From Sporocytophaga sp. (GTDB lineage: Bacteria > Bacteroidota > Bacteroidia > Cytophagales > Cytophagaceae): a DNA stretch of 64,000 nucleotides. Position 1 is the first letter of the stretch, and every line of letters begins with the position of its first letter. The DNA lies in NCBI GenBank assembly GCA_024707265.1, contig JANQAB010000003.1, positions 558,001 to 622,000 on the forward strand, read 5' to 3'. The position numbers and the translations under genes are program-made. This document shows positions 52,701 through 63,294 of this stretch, one piece after another. Under the pieces are notes generated by a model. The model saw nothing but the letters and a program-made list of their open reading frames with translations. It did not search any database and was not told where the DNA came from.

Positions 52701-54995
52701 TGACGGTGAGGTGATGGTTATTGCTCCGGTGGAAGCTCCATTACATAAGACATTAGTTTTACTTACTGTCGCTGATAAGAGTGTTGGCTGAGTTATCGTC
52801 TGACTTGGAAGCGCCACAACACAATTATTCGCATCTCTTATATTTAATGTATAACTCCCTGCTGCAAGACCTGTAAATGATCCGCTTGACTGATAAGATC
52901 CTCCATTGATTGAATACTGATAGGGAGAAACGCCTCCTAACGGTGAGGTGATGGTTATTGCTCCGGTGGAAGCTCCATTACACAATACATTTGTTTTACT
53001 TACTGTCGCTGATAAGAGTGTTGGCTGAGTTATCGTCTGACTTGGAAGCGCCACTACACAGTTATTCGCATCTCTTATATTTAATGTATAACTCCCTGCT
53101 GCAAGACCTGTAAATGATCCGCTTGATTGGTAAGCTCCTCCATTGATTGAATACTGATAGGGAGAAACGCCTCCTGACGGTGAGGTGATGGTTATTGCTC
53201 CGGTGGAAGCTCCATTACACAAGACATTAGTTTTACTTACTGTCGCTGATAAGAGTGTTGGCTGAGTTATCGTCTGACTTGGAAGCGCCACAACACAATT
53301 ATTCGCATCTCTTATATTTAATGTATAACTCCCTGCTGCAAGACCTGTAAATGAGCCGCCTGATTGATAAGCTCCTCCATTGATTGAATACTGATAGGAG
53401 GAAACGCCTCCTGACGGTGAGGTGATGGTTATTGCTCCGGTGGAAGCTCCGTTACACAATACATTTGTTTTACTCACTGTCGCTGATAAAAGAGATGGTT
53501 GAGTAATTGACTGACTTGGAAGCGCCACAACACAATTATTCGCATCTCTTATATTTAATGTATAACTCCCTGCTGCAAGACCTGTGAATGATCCGCTTGA
53601 CTGATAAGATCCTCCATTGATTGAATACTGATAGGGAGAAACGCCTCCTGACGGAGAGGTGATGGTTATTGCTCCGGTGGAAGCTCCATTACACAATACA
53701 TTTGTTTTACTTATACTTGCCGTTAATAATGCGGGCTGCGTAATAGAATATGATGCATTTAAAATCGCTGAGCAAGAGGTATTTCCTGCATCTCTTATAC
53801 GCACATTATAACTACCAGCACCAAGTCCGGTATAAGTCGCTGAGGATTGCCAGGTTGTTCCTCCATTTATAGAATAATGATAACTCCCGCTTCCGCCCGA
53901 AGGAGTAATGGTAATACTACCAGTTAAAGCTCCGTTACAATTCACATTTGTTGAAGCTATAGTCCCGCTTACATTTGGGTTTACTGTTAATGTTGCTGAA
54001 TTTGAAATTACAAAATTCGGACAGGAGTAAACCAAAACGCGGTATACACTACCATTCATTCCGGATGTTACACCCGATAAATTTAATGTACTTCCCGTTT
54101 GACCTGCTATACTTGTAAATGGTCCTGCTCCTCCTGTCTGTACTTGCCATTGATAAGTATTTGCAGCAGGGGTAGTTGCTACAGTAAAACTTGCATTCCC
54201 TCCGGGACATGTAGAAACATTGGACGGCTGGCTGGTTATACTAGGATTTATGTTACTTACACCAACTGTTGGTTCCAAAGTACCTGAATTGGGAGACGGT
54301 GTTTTGTTAATAACCAATCCGCCGTTATTCTGGATTATGCCTGATCCATTATTGGTAAAAGTTCCGGTAACATCCAATCCTCCACAAGGTCCGCCGCCGC
54401 CTCTTATAATATTATTATTAGTAACTGATCCGCCAACGCCCATCACTCCCGCAAGTGTGACAATTCCACCGCTATTTACTGTAAGATTCCCGCCCATATA
54501 CATCGTTGATCCCGCGAAGGTATTTATGTTGGAACCACTGTTCACTATTACACCACCAGTTACATTGAAAGAGCCATAGTTATTTATAGTATTAGAATTT
54601 AACTGAATCTGATCAGTATTAACTGTTCCATAGTTATTATAGATTACTCCACTCTGGTATAAGCCTGACCCGACATTCATAGAATTGTTCCATGTACCGT
54701 AATTATTAATTCTGGCATTTGTGGGGGTATTCGAAACAGTGGCTGAAGTACTCACTGTTATATTGTTACCAACACACAACGTTACGTTGTTTTGATAATT
54801 CAAATTAATACTCCCATTATAGGTTCCAGATCCTGTTATACATACAATTTGATTGGCTGCAGTAGCTGTTATTCCAGCAGAAGAAGTACCGCTGACATTG
54901 ACCGTTACAGAACAACTGCTACATTGGCCGTATCCTTTACTTATATCAACAAATAAAACTATTGTAACTAAAATGGCGAGTAGAAAATATTTCAT
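40771..54995 (-). CDS. Giant SprB-like repeat adhesin with type-B T9SS domain (three frameshifts)
   Basis: About 4740 aa when three shifts are bridged (near 52326-52333, 51914-51918 and 45596). Order: signal peptide (MKYFLLAILVTIVLFVDISKGYG); a Gly/Asn-rich beta-solenoid-like N-terminus with NNYGT/NNYGS repeats (~30-250); an Ig-like domain. Then about six 79-residue repeats (KTNVLCNGASTGAITITSPSG) and about 54 repeats of 68 residues (SETHTDALCNGASSGTATI). Ig-like segments follow, then the gliding-motility C-terminal domain (IPNTFTPNGDGTNDEWIIENIEDYPEATLEIYNRYG). SprB-type proteins are moved along the cell surface by the gliding machinery. The downstream PorP/SprF is its expected export partner. 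Confidence 0.85.
41515..52540 (-). repeat. ~54-copy 204-nt coding tandem repeat (SprB repeats)
   Basis: Unit of 204 nt / 68 aa, consensus around SETHTDALCNG...ATGGTAPYTGTGTFTGLAAGTHSF.VTDANGCSSTVSVVIGEP. Two Cys per unit. Units in 44000-52500 are nearly identical at DNA level, while those at 41500-43000 (C-terminal in the protein) are more diverged (NEVHTDVSCNG). A higher-order repeat with 1224-nt (six-unit) offset links 48.3-49.2 kb with 49.5-50.4 kb. A rare CGSSTGTVTIVATGG unit with a distinctive ISQPGALVAS junction occurs twice about 1.63 kb apart (45.6 and 47.2 kb). Confidence 0.9.
52548..53990 (-). repeat. Five near-identical plus one degenerate 237-nt repeats
   Basis: Unit of 237 nt / 79 aa with core SKTNVLCNGASTGAITITSP, YQYSINGG, GLAAGSYTLNIRDANNCVVALPSQ. 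Start points recur at 52551, 52788, 53025, 53262 and 53499. A sixth, more distant copy (TNVNCNGALTGSITITPSGG) lies at about 53740-53990. These are a second SprB-repeat subtype preceding the 204-nt array. Confidence 0.88.
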
Positions 54996-56073
54996 TTAAG
55001 AATGCAAGAGAAGACGAAAACTCAAACTATAAGTAGAAATAAAGAGATAAAATCTGATATTATAATTCCACTAGAAGTCTAGATCTGTAAAGACTATAAT
55101 GTTACTAGACATACTTTATAAACATTCATTAATTATGAGAAACCTTTCATAAAGATTCATAAAGACTATGCGGCTAAGCTAAAGAAGAATAAGAATGGAT
55201 TTATATACACTAGTATTGAGCAATTGTAAACATGTTCTCAATTGAATCGATATTAGTATACATCTGAATCAGTAACTAATTCTCTTGTTTTTACAGCAAT
55301 TGTTAGATTTTAATTATAGAATAGAATAGGTTGTAGAAATATAAACCTCAGATTATAATGTGGTATTTAAAATTAGTCCCCTTTAATAACACCTTATGTA
55401 ACTCAAATATACACTTACCTTTTAATGCAAAATTTATAACTATTGTACATTTATTACATATGAAATAAAACTACCTTCAGTTCCTTTCTATACCTTCAAA
55501 GTATACAGTATTTATCCTGATACCTATTCCGCCATGTTAACGAAACGTGTATGTTATAGTTACCAATTGCAGTATTTATTTTTAACTAATCTTGAACTTC
55601 AAATCTTTTGAATTGCACCATTCATCTTATTAAGATGTGATGTTTATAGGAGGTTTCATATACTTTTATCAAATACTTTTACCTAGTTTAAAGGATATAA
55701 TCATTCATCCGTAAACCATTCATTGTCATTACAAGACCTACCTCATATCAATATATCATACAAAGAAAGATAGAACAGCAGGCGTTATAATCCTACCTTA
55801 CAGAATTTCTCTGATATAGATAGATAAATATTAATCTTCTATCAAACAATTGACTGACATCTTAAAAAGATAATTTCCTAATAATCCATAATATAAACAC
55901 TCATAAAATTCTTGATTTTTTCACCTTATTGATTATCCTCTTAAGTAAAGTCCTGCACAATTATATCCAACTAGTTATCAGCAGCTAAAGGCCTTCCAGA
56001 AAACAATCCTTATAGCTATATCATTATATATAAACTGCGAATTGATTTTTTATTAAAACTTAAAATTTTAATT
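54996..56073. other. Gene-free divergent region between the giant adhesin and the 505-aa secreted protein
   Basis: 1078 nt with no ORF of note and no recognised RNA. It is strongly AT-rich and contains short direct repeats (CATAAAGATTCATAAAGACTAT near 55149). It must hold the two divergent promoters. On the minus strand TTTG (55431-55428), 16 nt and TATATTTG (55411-55404) form a candidate promoter for the adhesin, which would give a ~400-nt leader. Confidence 0.5.
55404..55431 (-). promoter_or_regulatory. Candidate promoter of the SprB-like operon
   Basis: Reverse strand TTTG-N16-TATATTTG fits the Bacteroidota consensus, though the spacer is at the short end. It lies about 410 nt upstream of the adhesin ATG. 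Confidence 0.3.
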
Positions 56074-57591
56074 ATGAAGAATAATCTACTGATAAAAGCA
56101 ATAATATTTTATTTGTTTGGTCTAAACCTTGCATCAGCGCAGGTAACTGACAGCTGTACATTTATTCAAAAAGACAGCATTATAACCGTAGAGATGGAAT
56201 CCACCAACCTAAACGGAGGATTTTGGGTTGTACAAAATGATTTGCCGGGACATACAGGATCAGGATATATCCGATACATTGGAGGGGACGCAACAGGAGT
56301 GGCTGGAAAGAGTCAGCTGACTTACACATTCAGAGTAAAAGAGGCTGGTCGTCATAGCTTTAAAATGAGAGCTTTCAGAGAAAACTATCATGACAATGAT
56401 GTATGGGTAAGATTTCCTCATGGAGGTGTTATAACGAAAATCGGTAATGACAGCACCGGCACAATGGGAAGCAATTGGTTTAAAGCCATGATAGGAGCCC
56501 GAAACGAATGGTATGGATTTGTTAAAACTCAACATTTAGGAACTTCATGGGGTGAAACATTCCATGACATATATGTTGATTTTCCCGAACCTGGTGTCTA
56601 TACAGTTCAATTCTCAGGCAGAGCAAGCATGTTCAGAATTGACAGATTCATGCTTTATTATCAGAAAAGCAGCTTCTTCGGAATGAATCCTGAAAACGCT
56701 GAATCTCCAAAAGAAAATTGTGAACCATACAACACTATTGGTCGTGTCTATCTTTCAAATCCATTATTGGATTATACAATCAGAAGCGGAGAAACCTGGA
56801 CATATACCATTCCTGAAAATACTTTCGGCGGGGGAACTAGTATCGGCTACTCTTCCTTCTTAGGAAATATGTTTCAACTGCCTTCCTGGTTATCCTTTGA
56901 TCAAAAGACGCACACCTTTACAGCCAATCCTGCATATGAGAACGGGGGAAAATATACAATACTTGTGAAAGCTGAAGATAACGGAACTTATGCAGTTGAC
57001 GCCTTTACACTAAATATCCTGGGCAACAGGCCTCCTGAACATGCTTCTGCTATTAGCGATACTGCAGCCTATACAGGCCAAAGTTTCACCTATGATTTGT
57101 CACCTTATTTCTCCGATGCAGACGGCAATACATTAAGCTACTCCGTAAGATCAGGTTCTGGAACTATACCAACCTGGTTAAGCCTGGAAGGAAGTACTTT
57201 ATCCGGAGTGCCCACCAATGCTGATTTAGGAAATGACACCATTTATTTAACTGTAAGTGACGACTTCGGAGGATCTTTAGTTGAAAGCTTTATCATAACT
57301 GTTAAGTATGCAGTAGTTGAAAGCTTATTTAAAAATAACTCAAGAAAGCTTTACATGTATCCTAACCCAGTTGATCATATACTCAATATCAGAACGGAAG
57401 GAAATGGCAAAGGAAGTATGGCTTTGATAGACAACATGGGAAAAATCATTTTCAAAACTGATAATGTTGATCTCGGAAATGATATAGTACTGGATCTTGA
57501 ATCAGTCAACATAAAACCGGGCATATACACTTTAAAAATTAAAGCAAATAATTCAGCTTCTGAATACAACGGACTTGTAGTGAAAAAATAA
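56074..57591 (+). CDS. T9SS-secreted protein with carbohydrate-binding-like and cadherin-like domains
   Basis: 505 aa. Signal peptide (~1-22, ...LNLASAQ). An N-terminal beta-sandwich (~30-200; VEMESTNLNGGFWVV, LTYTFRVKEAGRHSFKMRAF, GVYTVQFSGRASMFRIDRFMLYYQ) resembling carbohydrate-binding modules. Two Ig-like domains of the dystroglycan/He_PIG type (LPSWLSFDQKTHTFTANP; IPTWLSLEGSTLSGVPTNADLG). A type A T9SS sorting tail (~430-505, LYMYPNPVDHILNI...GIYTLKI...LVVKK). No catalytic domain is visible. It may bind polysaccharide at the surface; the ligand is unknown. It is monocistronic and followed by a terminator. Confidence 0.82.
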   Translation: MKNNLLIKAIIFYLFGLNLASAQVTDSCTFIQKDSIITVEMESTNLNGGFWVVQNDLPGHTGSGYIRYIGGDATGVAGKSQLTYTFRVKEAGRHSFKMRAFRENYHDNDVWVRFPHGGVITKIGNDSTGTMGSNWFKAMIGARNEWYGFVKTQHLGTSWGETFHDIYVDFPEPGVYTVQFSGRASMFRIDRFMLYYQKSSFFGMNPENAESPKENCEPYNTIGRVYLSNPLLDYTIRSGETWTYTIPENTFGGGTSIGYSSFLGNMFQLPSWLSFDQKTHTFTANPAYENGGKYTILVKAEDNGTYAVDAFTLNILGNRPPEHASAISDTAAYTGQSFTYDLSPYFSDADGNTLSYSVRSGSGTIPTWLSLEGSTLSGVPTNADLGNDTIYLTVSDDFGGSLVESFIITVKYAVVESLFKNNSRKLYMYPNPVDHILNIRTEGNGKGSMALIDNMGKIIFKTDNVDLGNDIVLDLESVNIKPGIYTLKIKANNSASEYNGLVVKK

Positions 57592-57597
57592 AAAGTC

Positions 57598-57629
57598 AAA
57601 GGCTGTCTTATGTACATGAGACAGCCTTT
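57598..57629 (+). terminator. Terminator after the 505-aa secreted protein
   Basis: AAAGGCTGTCT / AGACAGCCTTT forms an 11-bp stem with a ~10-nt loop. The T-run after it is short (TTTATACTCTTT). Stem sequence is shared with the terminator at 25787. Confidence 0.7.
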
Positions 57630-57765
57630 ATACTCTTTGCATCGTTTTCTGAAACAGGTCCCAAAATAAACCAGACTAAGAAATTCATTTTTTTTGAATG
57701 TGATGCAAATCCAAAGAAATACATTAACTTACCACCCTATTTTTCAACCATATAAACAACAGCTA

Positions 57766-58561
57766 ATGGAAACAAACAAGAGCGATCTTCAGTTTGAGAA
57801 TGAATTTCGCAAAGCAAAACTCATTGCAGAAACAGGAGCAATTTTTTTTGAAGAAGAAAAAAATCTCACCTGATCTGGAAAAGGAATTTCTTGACTACAT
57901 AGAATACTTTAACAGGGAGACTCATGAAAGAGAACTCATTTCAGTATATGAATTTATTGGTAAGCCTGAGATCCTTAAAGATCTGAAAGAAGACGAAATT
58001 AAAGAAACCCTGAATCATCTTCTGGATTATATGTATGAGAAAAATATCTCTTTAACAACTCTTGCGGAGGTCCCCGATAAAGAACTTTACAGATTTATCA
58101 TCGAAGAATTATTTCTATACGAAATCGATAACATTAGAATAACTGGTATGACACATTGTTTTACCTATGAAGACTTTCATCCAAATGATGTTTATGATAT
58201 CACACACAATACTGAAGAATTCATAAACCATATATTTAAAGGCAATCCGGAATACACACACTTTTTCTACTCTCCGTCATTTACTGCATTATCAGGAAAA
58301 AAAGTAAGCGAACATCAACTGAAGTATATTATAGAATGCTTTCAGGCTTATTACTCTGATAGGGATATCTTATCATTACAGCTCCTTGATCCCAGAATCG
58401 ATGATGAATATTCAGCTTCCATAGAAGTTTTTATTGAATGGAAAGGAAACCGATCAGCTGAAGCTTTTGAACAATACAGTGGAAAAGGCTTCATAAATCT
58501 CGTGCAGGAATATGGCTATTGGTCTGTTTGTGGAATTCAGATACCTGGTATGATCATATGA
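57766..58561 (+). CDS. Hypothetical protein with frameshift near the start
   Basis: As read, the long frame starts at 57794 with an unlikely Lys/Gln-rich N-terminus. An ATG at 57766 opens METNKSDLQFENEFRKAKLIAETGAIFFEEEK and then goes out of frame at the A7 run 57857-57863. With one A fewer it continues ISPDLEKEFLDYIEYFNRETHERELISVYEFIGKPEILKDL to 58561 (~264 aa). The protein is acidic and soluble; the C-terminal half (SASIEVFIEWKGNRS...NLVQEYGYWSVCGIQIPGM) may be an NTF2-like fold, but I do not recognise the family. Confidence in the joined gene is good; function is unknown. Confidence 0.65.
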
Positions 58562-58658
58562 TTTATAAAAATCCACATATAAAAAATCTTTGCACCTGCT
58601 AAAGATTAGCAAGATTATATATTCCAGAGAATCTATTGCATAACCTATGTAAAAACAA

Positions 58659-58690
58659 AAAACCACTGCAACTTAAATTACAGTGGTTTT
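58659..58690 (-). terminator. Terminator of tRNA-Glu copy 1
   Basis: AAAACCACTG / CAGTGGTTTT stem, 11-nt loop, followed on the reverse strand by TTTTTTGTTTTT. It lies just past the tRNA 3' end. Confidence 0.75.
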
Positions 58691-58702
58691 ACTTTTTATT
58701 TG

Positions 58703-58774
58703 TAGCCCGTAGGGGAATCGAACCCCTGTTTCCAGGATGAAAACCTGGCGTCCTAACCCCTAGACGAACGGGCC
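58703..58774 (-). tRNA. tRNA-Glu (TTC), copy 1
   Basis: The reverse strand folds into a complete cloverleaf of 72 nt. The acceptor is GGCCCGT / ACGGGCT with A discriminator, the anticodon stem CCAGG/CCTGG with loop TTTTCAT (anticodon TTC), and the T arm AGGGG-TTCGATT-CCCCT. CCA is not encoded. Confidence 0.97.
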
Positions 58775-58860
58775 AAATACTATTTGGGATTCTATTTATC
58801 TTCTCCTTTAGCAAGCCATTTCGACAAACTTTTGAGATAAGATGAAATTGTTAAAAGCAA

Positions 58861-58890
58861 AAACCACCATAATTTTAATTACAGTGGTTT
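58861..58890 (-). terminator. Terminator of tRNA-Glu copy 2
   Basis: AAACCAC / GTGGTTT stem, clearly a diverged copy of the terminator at 58659. The T-rich tail on the reverse strand is TTTGCTTTTAAC. Confidence 0.55.
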
Positions 58891-58899
58891 CATTTTAAG

Positions 58900-58971
58900 T
58901 AGCCCGTAGGGGAATCGAACCCCTGTTTCCAGGATGAAAACCTGGCGTCCTAACCCCTAGACGAACGGGCC
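58900..58971 (-). tRNA. tRNA-Glu (TTC), copy 2
   Basis: Identical over all 72 nt to copy 1, 197 nt away. The pair with their similar 3' hairpins looks like a local tandem duplication. Confidence 0.97.
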
Positions 58972-60313
<1,342 letters not shown>

Positions 60314-60341
60314 GCTAACAATCAATATTTAATATAAAAAG

Positions 60342-60371
60342 ATAAGCTCCTTTTAGGGGCTTATTTTTTTT
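60342..60371 (+). terminator. Terminator of gap
   Basis: ATAAGCTCC / GGGGCTTAT stem (one G-T pair) with a 4-nt loop, followed by TTTTTTTT. Confidence 0.85.
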
Positions 60372-60435
60372 ACTCATACAATAAAGCGGTTAATCGTCTT
60401 AATAATTTATGCCTTAAATCCCTCTCAAAGACCAA

Positions 60436-61245
60436 TTATAACAATAAAAGAATGAGCGGAATAAGGAACAAAAAAAACACACTAACATACACAAAGGTCT
60501 GCTTAAGCTGCAAAAAATTTATTCTGCTTCTATATAAAACAAAAAATACAATACCTGAAACAATGAGAAACACTGGAATCAGGTCATATTGCTTCACCAA
60601 TAAACTTATTGGCCACTGTATCAATACCCCTGCTGCAAAAGCATAAAACAAAGAAGTAATGCTATGCTGTCTCAAATCAAAGTGATATGTATTGGGGTAC
60701 AAAATTTTATAACTTCCCAAAACAAGGCTGTATAGCAAAGGAAATATCGAAAGATTTATCCAGAACCAAAAGCCTTCCAGTCCTGCAATTTTTAAAGCTG
60801 TTGCTACAACTCCCAGACTCAAAACAGAAAGAATAATAAAATAATAATTCCTGTATTTTTTTTCTTTATCAGGGCCACAATCGCATTCAAGTGCTGCCTG
60901 TTTTGGCAATAAGATTACATATCGGTTATAGGCGATAATCTTATAAAGAAAGATAAAAATACTGAAAATGAAGGGGATCTTAACAAGTGCATTTATAAAA
61001 CCGGTATTGCTGCAAATAGCTTTTCTGATCCCATAAGGACCATACAATACACCTTCCGAAGGATCCAGAAAAGCCATCTCATTCTTGAAACGTTCTTCGT
61101 CGATCAGTGATTTTAAGTCAGTCGATAGCTCGTAATAAGAAATGCATTTTTCCGCAGGAAACAGTCCTGTGATGTTAATCAATTTGATAAGATTAATACA
61201 CACCCGGCAATAGCCGTCAAATACGAGGATTTGTTCCCGGATCAA
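60436..61245 (-). CDS. DCC-type thiol-disulfide oxidoreductase fused to membrane domain (DUF393)
   Basis: 269 aa. The N-terminal part (~1-120) opens ILVFDGYCRVCINLIKLI with the DGxCxxC active site of the DUF393/DCC thioredoxin-like family, and later has FLDPSEGVLYGPYGIRKAIC. The second half has about five membrane helices (~132-152, ~158-178, ~200-215, ~220-240, ~250-268). DCC proteins are usually ~130 aa and soluble, so the fused membrane part is notable. It shares an operon with the DinB-like gene (22 nt gap). Substrate unknown. Confidence 0.8.
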   Translation of the reverse strand: MIREQILVFDGYCRVCINLIKLINITGLFPAEKCISYYELSTDLKSLIDEERFKNEMAFLDPSEGVLYGPYGIRKAICSNTGFINALVKIPFIFSIFIFLYKIIAYNRYVILLPKQAALECDCGPDKEKKYRNYYFIILSVLSLGVVATALKIAGLEGFWFWINLSIFPLLYSLVLGSYKILYPNTYHFDLRQHSITSLFYAFAAGVLIQWPISLLVKQYDLIPVFLIVSGIVFFVLYRSRINFLQLKQTFVYVSVFFLFLIPLILLLL

Positions 61246-61266
61246 AGGTTTTAGAATTCTGTTTGC

Positions 61267-61890
61267 TTACGAAATATAGTCATCTATTTCCGCTTCAGGA
61301 AGCAACTCTGAAGAATCTTCTTCCTTATAAAAGCTTCTGATAGATTTATCAATCTCGCTTTTTTGTCTTAGATGGTGACGGAAATGCATTTCAATAATCT
61401 GAAACCACTCCTGCCCTGTAAGCATTCCCAGTGATGGATGCATTGTTTTATACGTAGATGGAGCTGCATCAAGGTCTTTGGCAAGTTTTTGCATTTCCTT
61501 GAAAAACTTAAAAAACTCATCTTTCATTTTATCAGGACTTTCCGGCTGGGCAGGAACATATCCGTTAGGATCGACTCCTGCGATTTTTATGGCAGGAAAC
61601 TTTCCCAGAAAAAATACGACATGCCCTTTGAATAACTTCTTCCCTTCTTCACTCCCCCCGGTTTTTTCAAGGCATTTTCTTATTTCCCGCATATGGTAAG
61701 CTCTGGTACCATTGATCAGGTGATCATATACCTGACCAATAGTCCATGCTGAATTTGCTGTTACTTTTTTAAACTGATTAGAACCATAGAAGTCAAGTTC
61801 TTTCAGCCAATATTTGGCTGTTTCCAAAAACTTCTTGTAAGTTCTATCCCCTTGTGGTAGATTTTTTCCTTTTGATTCAAAAATACTCAT
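61267..61890 (-). CDS. DinB-like / DUF1569-type protein
   Basis: Four-helix-bundle protein of about 207 aa. The DinB metal-site pattern is WTIGQVYDHLINGTRAYHMREI with a late EMHFRHHLRQK, supplying three His ligands. The family includes thiol-dependent transferases and stress proteins; the reaction cannot be inferred. An in-frame TTG at 61905 would add five residues. I prefer the ATG at 61890, as no Shine-Dalgarno favours the TTG. Confidence 0.8.
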   Translation of the reverse strand: MSIFESKGKNLPQGDRTYKKFLETAKYWLKELDFYGSNQFKKVTANSAWTIGQVYDHLINGTRAYHMREIRKCLEKTGGSEEGKKLFKGHVVFFLGKFPAIKIAGVDPNGYVPAQPESPDKMKDEFFKFFKEMQKLAKDLDAAPSTYKTMHPSLGMLTGQEWFQIIEMHFRHHLRQKSEIDKSIRSFYKEEDSSELLPEAEIDDYIS

Positions 61891-61995
61891 CGTGCCGAAG
61901 CTCAAGCAATTATTACACTAATTTACTATATTTTTCTTGGGAAAACTTCTAAACACAACTAAAAGGACAAAATCGAGAAAATTTACCCTTTTACT

Positions 61996-62304
61996 TTAGT
62001 ATATGTAGTAAGACTTTCCCTGGTGCTCTATCTGACTATACGCATTAACCAGAGTCTCTTTATCTACGTTCAAAACAAAGTGATTATTGTCATTCCCCTT
62101 AACTAAAGCTTCGTACGGGATAGCAAAATTCTTGTTACCAATTCCCATAAATCCACCGAACGACAGGATTCCATATTCAACTTTTCCTTTTCCTGTATCC
62201 ATCACCCATTCTTTGATCTCTCCAAGATCTTCTCCTTCAGGGTTTCTAACCTTGTCGCCCCCAATTAGCGGAGACGATAATATTTTTTCTTTTTCTGATT
62301 TCAT
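61996..62304 (-). CDS. PRC-barrel domain protein
   Basis: 102 aa. LIGGDKVRNPEGEDLGEIKEWVMDTGKGKVEYGILSFGGFMGIGNKNFAIPYEALV is a complete PRC-barrel: the beta motif 'V.N..GE.LG.I...V.D...G.V.Y.VLS.GG..G.G.K..AVP'. Such stand-alone proteins are common stress-associated genes; no specific function can be given. It is monocistronic. Confidence 0.88.
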   Translation of the reverse strand: MKSEKEKILSSPLIGGDKVRNPEGEDLGEIKEWVMDTGKGKVEYGILSFGGFMGIGNKNFAIPYEALVKGNDNNHFVLNVDKETLVNAYSQIEHQGKSYYIY

Positions 62305-62520
62305 AAGAGGATTATTGTACTTTCCTTTGAAAATATAACAGGTCTGCCTCTTGAATTGTTGGTAAGAATCTGAAGGATAATTCTAAAAAAATTAAAATTT
62401 AATATAATAAAAATTTACTCCTGAAAAATAATGCTTGTCCGGTTTTAATACTGAGGCTTTTAAGAGTTCATGCAATACACGTTTCCCTTTGTCACATCCA
62501 AAAAACACAAAAATATTGTT

Positions 62521-63294
62521 TTAAAACTTCTCCTCTACTCCCATGCCGAATAGTGCAAAATCATATTTTACAGGATCTTTAGGATCAAACTTTTTTAAAT
62601 TTTCTGTTAATTCCACTGCCGTCTGCCAATCTGTTTGTTTCCTATCAATTAATCCTAATTTCCGCCCTACTCTGTCTACATGGACATCGCAGGGACAAAC
62701 CAACTGACTGGGCTTAATATTTTTCCATATCCCAAAATCAACTCCATTATTGTCTTTCCTTACCATCCAGCGCAAAAACATATTTAATCTTTTGCAGGCA
62801 CTGTTCCGGGCAGGTGTTGAAATGTGCTTTTTTGTTCTTTCAGGATAATCTTCCAGACTAAAAAACATTTCATGAAAACCAGACAAAGCTCCTTCTACAT
62901 TAATGGATTTTTTCGAATGCCCAATAAGAAAGGCTTCTTCCAATGACTCATGTTTCTCATAAAAAGTTTTAAAAAATTCTATAAAATAAAGGGCATCAGT
63001 AGCATTAAATGTTCTGTGCTTAAATTGCATAAACACCTTTAGATCACGTGGCTTATGATTCCTGATAAAATCATAGGGGGACTGATCCATCAATACGATC
63101 AACTCCCTGCACTTGTTGATAATAGTCGCTCTTTGTCCCCAGGCTAATACGGCAGCCCAAAGACCCATGATCTCTATGTCTTGTTTTTTAGAAAAACGAT
63201 GAGGGATGCAAACCGGATCATTTTCTATAAACCCCGGCTGATTGTATTGCTGGTATTTTTCTTCGAGAAAATCCCGAAGCGCTTCAAATTTCAC
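62521..63294 (-). CDS. TIGR02757 family protein (DUF2400)
   Basis: 257 aa. The sequence carries the family's conserved stretches: RFSKKQDIEIMGLWAAVLAWGQR, SACKRLNMFLRWMVRKDNNGVDFGIWK, PCDVHVDRVGRKLGLIDRKQTDWQTAVELTENL and DPKDPVKYDFALFGMG. Predicted helix-hairpin-helix DNA-glycosylase-like fold; the activity is not established as far as I know. Length is normal. Confidence 0.93.
   Translation of the reverse strand: MKFEALRDFLEEKYQQYNQPGFIENDPVCIPHRFSKKQDIEIMGLWAAVLAWGQRATIINKCRELIVLMDQSPYDFIRNHKPRDLKVFMQFKHRTFNATDALYFIEFFKTFYEKHESLEEAFLIGHSKKSINVEGALSGFHEMFFSLEDYPERTKKHISTPARNSACKRLNMFLRWMVRKDNNGVDFGIWKNIKPSQLVCPCDVHVDRVGRKLGLIDRKQTDWQTAVELTENLKKFDPKDPVKYDFALFGMGVEEKF

Noticed and set aside
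41515..53990. Regular repeats resembling a CRISPR or satellite array
   Set aside because: Units are 204 and 237 nt, fully coding, without spacers, and no cas genes are present.
57794..57865. Start at 57794 for the hypothetical protein
   Set aside because: The resulting Lys/Gln-rich N-terminus is out of character. The frame from 57766 followed by a 1-nt shift at the A7 run gives a more natural protein.
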